From assembly GCA_032871835.1 (NCBI GenBank), contig CM065299.1, positions 43,350,706 to 43,414,705 on the forward strand: 64,000 nucleotides of DNA, in the 5' to 3' direction. Positions within the stretch are counted from its first letter, which is position 1; each line of letters begins with the position of its first letter. The DNA comes from Dipteronia dyeriana. Lineage: Eukaryota > Streptophyta > Magnoliopsida > Sapindales > Sapindaceae. Shown here one piece after another: positions 62,001 to 64,000 of this stretch. Both the position numbers and the translations under genes were made by a program. The notes under the pieces were generated by a model that saw only the letters and a program-made list of their open reading frames with translations, did no database searches and was not told the origin of the DNA.

Positions 62001-63565
62001 ACTGTTCATATTCATTACAATGAGATTTAATTTATGTTGGAGAGGACAGCGTTTAGTGATGTGGATGATGCTGGCACAACTATAAACAAGATCTAAGTGC
62101 TTTTGGATCCTTCACTTCTAATGAACAAATAAATTATAGCGAACCAACTTCTTTCCTGTTGCTGTAAAATTTGGTTCCTTAATATGTGCGCATATGTCTA
62201 ATCTTTTTATATTCTTATACAACATTATTTTATAACTAAAATTTTGATTGAACGAAAACCTTGCATGTATACTTTTAGGTTGGAACTACTTCATCAACAG
62301 CTGTTGATCCTTTGCTTGAATTGGGAAAGATTTCTAAGGTAACATACTTGAACTGAAATGATTAAGAAACTACAAAATGTTTTATGCCAATGATATTGTT
62401 TTATTTGTTTGACATAAGTGATTATACAGTTGTCTTGCACAACTGTTTTTCTTTTTAAGTTTTTAATTCTAATATGTGGCCTAAGGGCCAAAAATGGCTT
62501 AATTTAAATGATAAATAGTCTCGTCTTGGTAATAGTGCAATTATACCTACTCTTTGTCCAATAATAAAAATAAATAAAAGATATATACAATTGTGGGGTA
62601 CTAGGTACTTTAGCTAGTAAGGTAACCTGTTGTGCAAGAGGTCTTAAATCTTAATATTCACCCATATTAAGGTTTGGGATTTATTAATTTTCAAAGAGAA
62701 TTCCAAAATCATTGGAGAAAGATTGTTATGATTAAGAACAGATAGAACTCAAAAATGATATTTCCAATTAGACTACCTTTCTCTGTGTAACAACATGCTT
62801 ATCATCGCACTTTATAGTGTTGGAGCAGCATGTTTTTTCTCTTTTTGAGGGATCATTTTCATTTTAATGATTAGCACTTTAGCAGTCAACTGGTGAAAAA
62901 CTTGTCATCAGGATGAGAAAACTACCTCCTATAAAGGCTATAATTGGATACTTCACTCAAAGTATAATAAAAAATAAATAAACCAAATGAATATTTCTTA
63001 GTTTTTTGAGAAATTTTTAATTATAACCAATCAAGAGATCATAACAAGAGTTTCAATGGAATTTTTTTTTCATGCACTTTGAACATTGAGACGATCTAAT
63101 AATATTCCTGGTTTCTTTACAGAGTAATGAAATGTGGTTTCACGTAGATGCCGCATATGCTGGAAGTGCTTGTATATGTCCAGAATATCGCCAGTACCTC
63201 AATGGTGTTGAAGAAACCGACTCTTTTAACATGAATGCACATAAGTGGTTTCTAACAAACTTCGATTGCTCTGCACTGTGGGTCAAGGTACAATGTTCTG
63301 TATTCCATCACAATCTCAAATGCATACTTAGACTTCCTATGTTTACATCATGGCCTCTGTGTATACAGAGGATTATGTTGATCTGTATTTGATTTTGGTA
63401 ATTGCTTTTGTACTCCAGAGAACTTTATTAAAGCCTCTCCAGTTTTTTTCTTTTTTCTTTTGTGCAAAACAGTGAAATTTAAATGTTACATTATTTTTAT
63501 GATAACAGGATAGACATGCTTTGATTCAGTCCCTCTCTACAAATCCAGAATATCTGAAAAATAAA
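59079..63565 (+). CDS. AADC: Aromatic amino acid decarboxylase / aromatic aldehyde synthase, 5' part (exons 1-9)
   Basis: A PLP-dependent group II decarboxylase of the plant TYDC/TDC/aldehyde synthase family, which converts aromatic amino acids to amines or aldehydes in the cytosol. Exons: ?-59080, 59158-59281, 59385-59457, 59645-59875, 60673-60836, 61389-61529, 62279-62338, 63123-63287, 63509-63565. All introns are GT-AG, frames stay open, and the total is 339 codons of roughly 480-500. Visible motifs: [24 protein letters not shown] (exon 4), [14 protein letters not shown] (exon 5), [18 protein letters not shown] (exons 6-7), [17 protein letters not shown], and NAHKWF with the PLP lysine codon at 63243-63245 (exon 8). 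The wording is closest to the multi-exon clade of Arabidopsis aldehyde synthase, from memory and untested. The catalytic-loop Tyr/Phe that separates decarboxylase from aldehyde synthase lies beyond the window. The start is the spliced AT|G; an in-frame ATG at 59171 is the alternative. Confidence 0.92.
59081..59157 (+). other. Intron 1, splitting the start codon
   Basis: GTAAGT donor and TTACAG acceptor, 77 bp. Splicing joins AT (59079-59080) to G (59158) to give ATGGACAACGTTGGG in frame with the rest of the protein. Confidence 0.72.
59876..60672 (+). other. Intron 4 with an internal 177-bp tandem duplication
   Basis: GTAATT donor after exon 4 and TTCAG acceptor before GGACAAGG. Reading frame from exon 4 happens to stay open for 280 bp into this intron; that extension is not coding. 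It contains the direct repeat described separately. Confidence 0.85.
60121..60471 (+). repeat. 177-bp direct tandem duplication in intron 4
   Basis: 60121-60297 and 60298-60471 match along their whole length (both contain ACATACATTGACAGAAGTTA and GGAGTTCACTTTTTTG), with scattered substitutions. It is a simple local duplication. Confidence 0.93.
61699..61985 (+). mobile_element. TRIM-like miniature LTR element in intron 6
   Basis: TGTTAGGCCCTTTCCTATCA (61699) and TGTTGGGTTCTTTCATATCA (61930) look like short degenerate terminal repeats. TGGTATCAGAGCC at 61759-61771, directly after the first, is an iMet primer site. The size of about 290 bp and lack of coding sequence fit a terminal-repeat retrotransposon in miniature. 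Its ends and any target duplication are uncertain. Confidence 0.45.
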
Positions 63566-64000
63566 GTAAGTTTCTTCCACATATTCTTGATAAATTCTTG
63601 TACAAGATTTGTTGGTGTATCCATTGGTATATGTTATAAGGAGGTATAATATCTGCATAGCAGACTGTGCTTACTGCAGTGGGGGAATATGTTTATGAGT
63701 TTCTGGATTAAGTCATATCAAGGTTTAGAACATTGCTTGGACATAAGAGTGGGAACTTTTATACCATCTCAAACCAGCTGAGCTTTAAATGAATATAGCT
63801 AGGTTGATTTTGCATCATTGGGTTTTTCATGTCTTTTAATCTACCTGAGCTTGGTGCAATCAACCATTTACTGGTTTAATATTGTTTATTTATCAATCTT
63901 GCAACTTGGGTGCATGTCGTATTTCTATTATCTTGAATCTTAAATGCCTGTCTGCTAGTCATGTTTGTATCTTAACAAAAAAAATAAAAGAAAAAGGATC
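63566..64000 (+). other. Start of intron 9, running off the window
   Basis: GTAAGT donor at 63566 after KNK. No acceptor followed by decarboxylase-like coding sequence is visible before 64000, so the remaining exons lie beyond the window. Confidence 0.8.

Noticed and set aside
62294..62491. Minus-strand 65-codon frame over exon 7 and intron 7
   Set aside because: Overlaps a well-supported exon on the other strand and shows no domain.

Overview
This window is repeat-dense nuclear DNA from a eudicot-type flowering plant. The evidence is AT-rich intergenic sequence, LTR retrotransposons primed by initiator-Met tRNA (TGGTATCAGAGC), Athila-type Ty3/gypsy remains, and one intron-rich host gene with plant GT-AG splice sites. 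I cannot name the species.

Positions 1-58 kb are almost entirely retrotransposons nested inside each other. One copia family (Tork/Angela-like RT-RNase H, LTRs of about 2.1-2.5 kb) appears six times. Copy B (+) runs from before the window start to 31183 and lies inside the 5' LTR of an Athila-like element (31184-41762). A large non-autonomous LTR element (1080-7367, TSD ATATG) interrupts B's leader. Copy C (-, 9723-26357, TSD CTATT) interrupts B's pol. Copy A (+, 14317-23423) lies inside C. A solo LTR, H (-, 33833-36227, TSD ATTAG), splits the Athila pol. Further right, copy E (+, 45036-57267, TSD AGGCT) splits an antisense Ty3/gypsy gag-protease relic. E's leader holds solo LTR F (+, 48161-52082, TSD ATAAC), which carries an internal 809-bp segment three times in tandem. 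Every gag-pol reading frame is broken, so none of these copies could move unaided.

Positions 57.3-59 kb are a gypsy remnant followed by AT-rich DNA with no gene.

From about 59.0 kb to the window end lies the 5' two-thirds of one host gene on the + strand. It encodes a PLP-dependent aromatic amino acid decarboxylase or aromatic aldehyde synthase. I place nine exons covering 339 codons, and the rest of the gene lies beyond the window. The AT of the predicted start codon is in exon 1 and its G is in exon 2.

The most notable observations are: the LTR with an internal triplication, whose central module is deleted in two other LTRs; an identical zinc-knuckle/protease deletion shared by copies B, C and E but not A; the split start codon; a non-autonomous element with an intron-containing gene and an antisense integrase tail; and a conserved GC-rich island in the copia leader.
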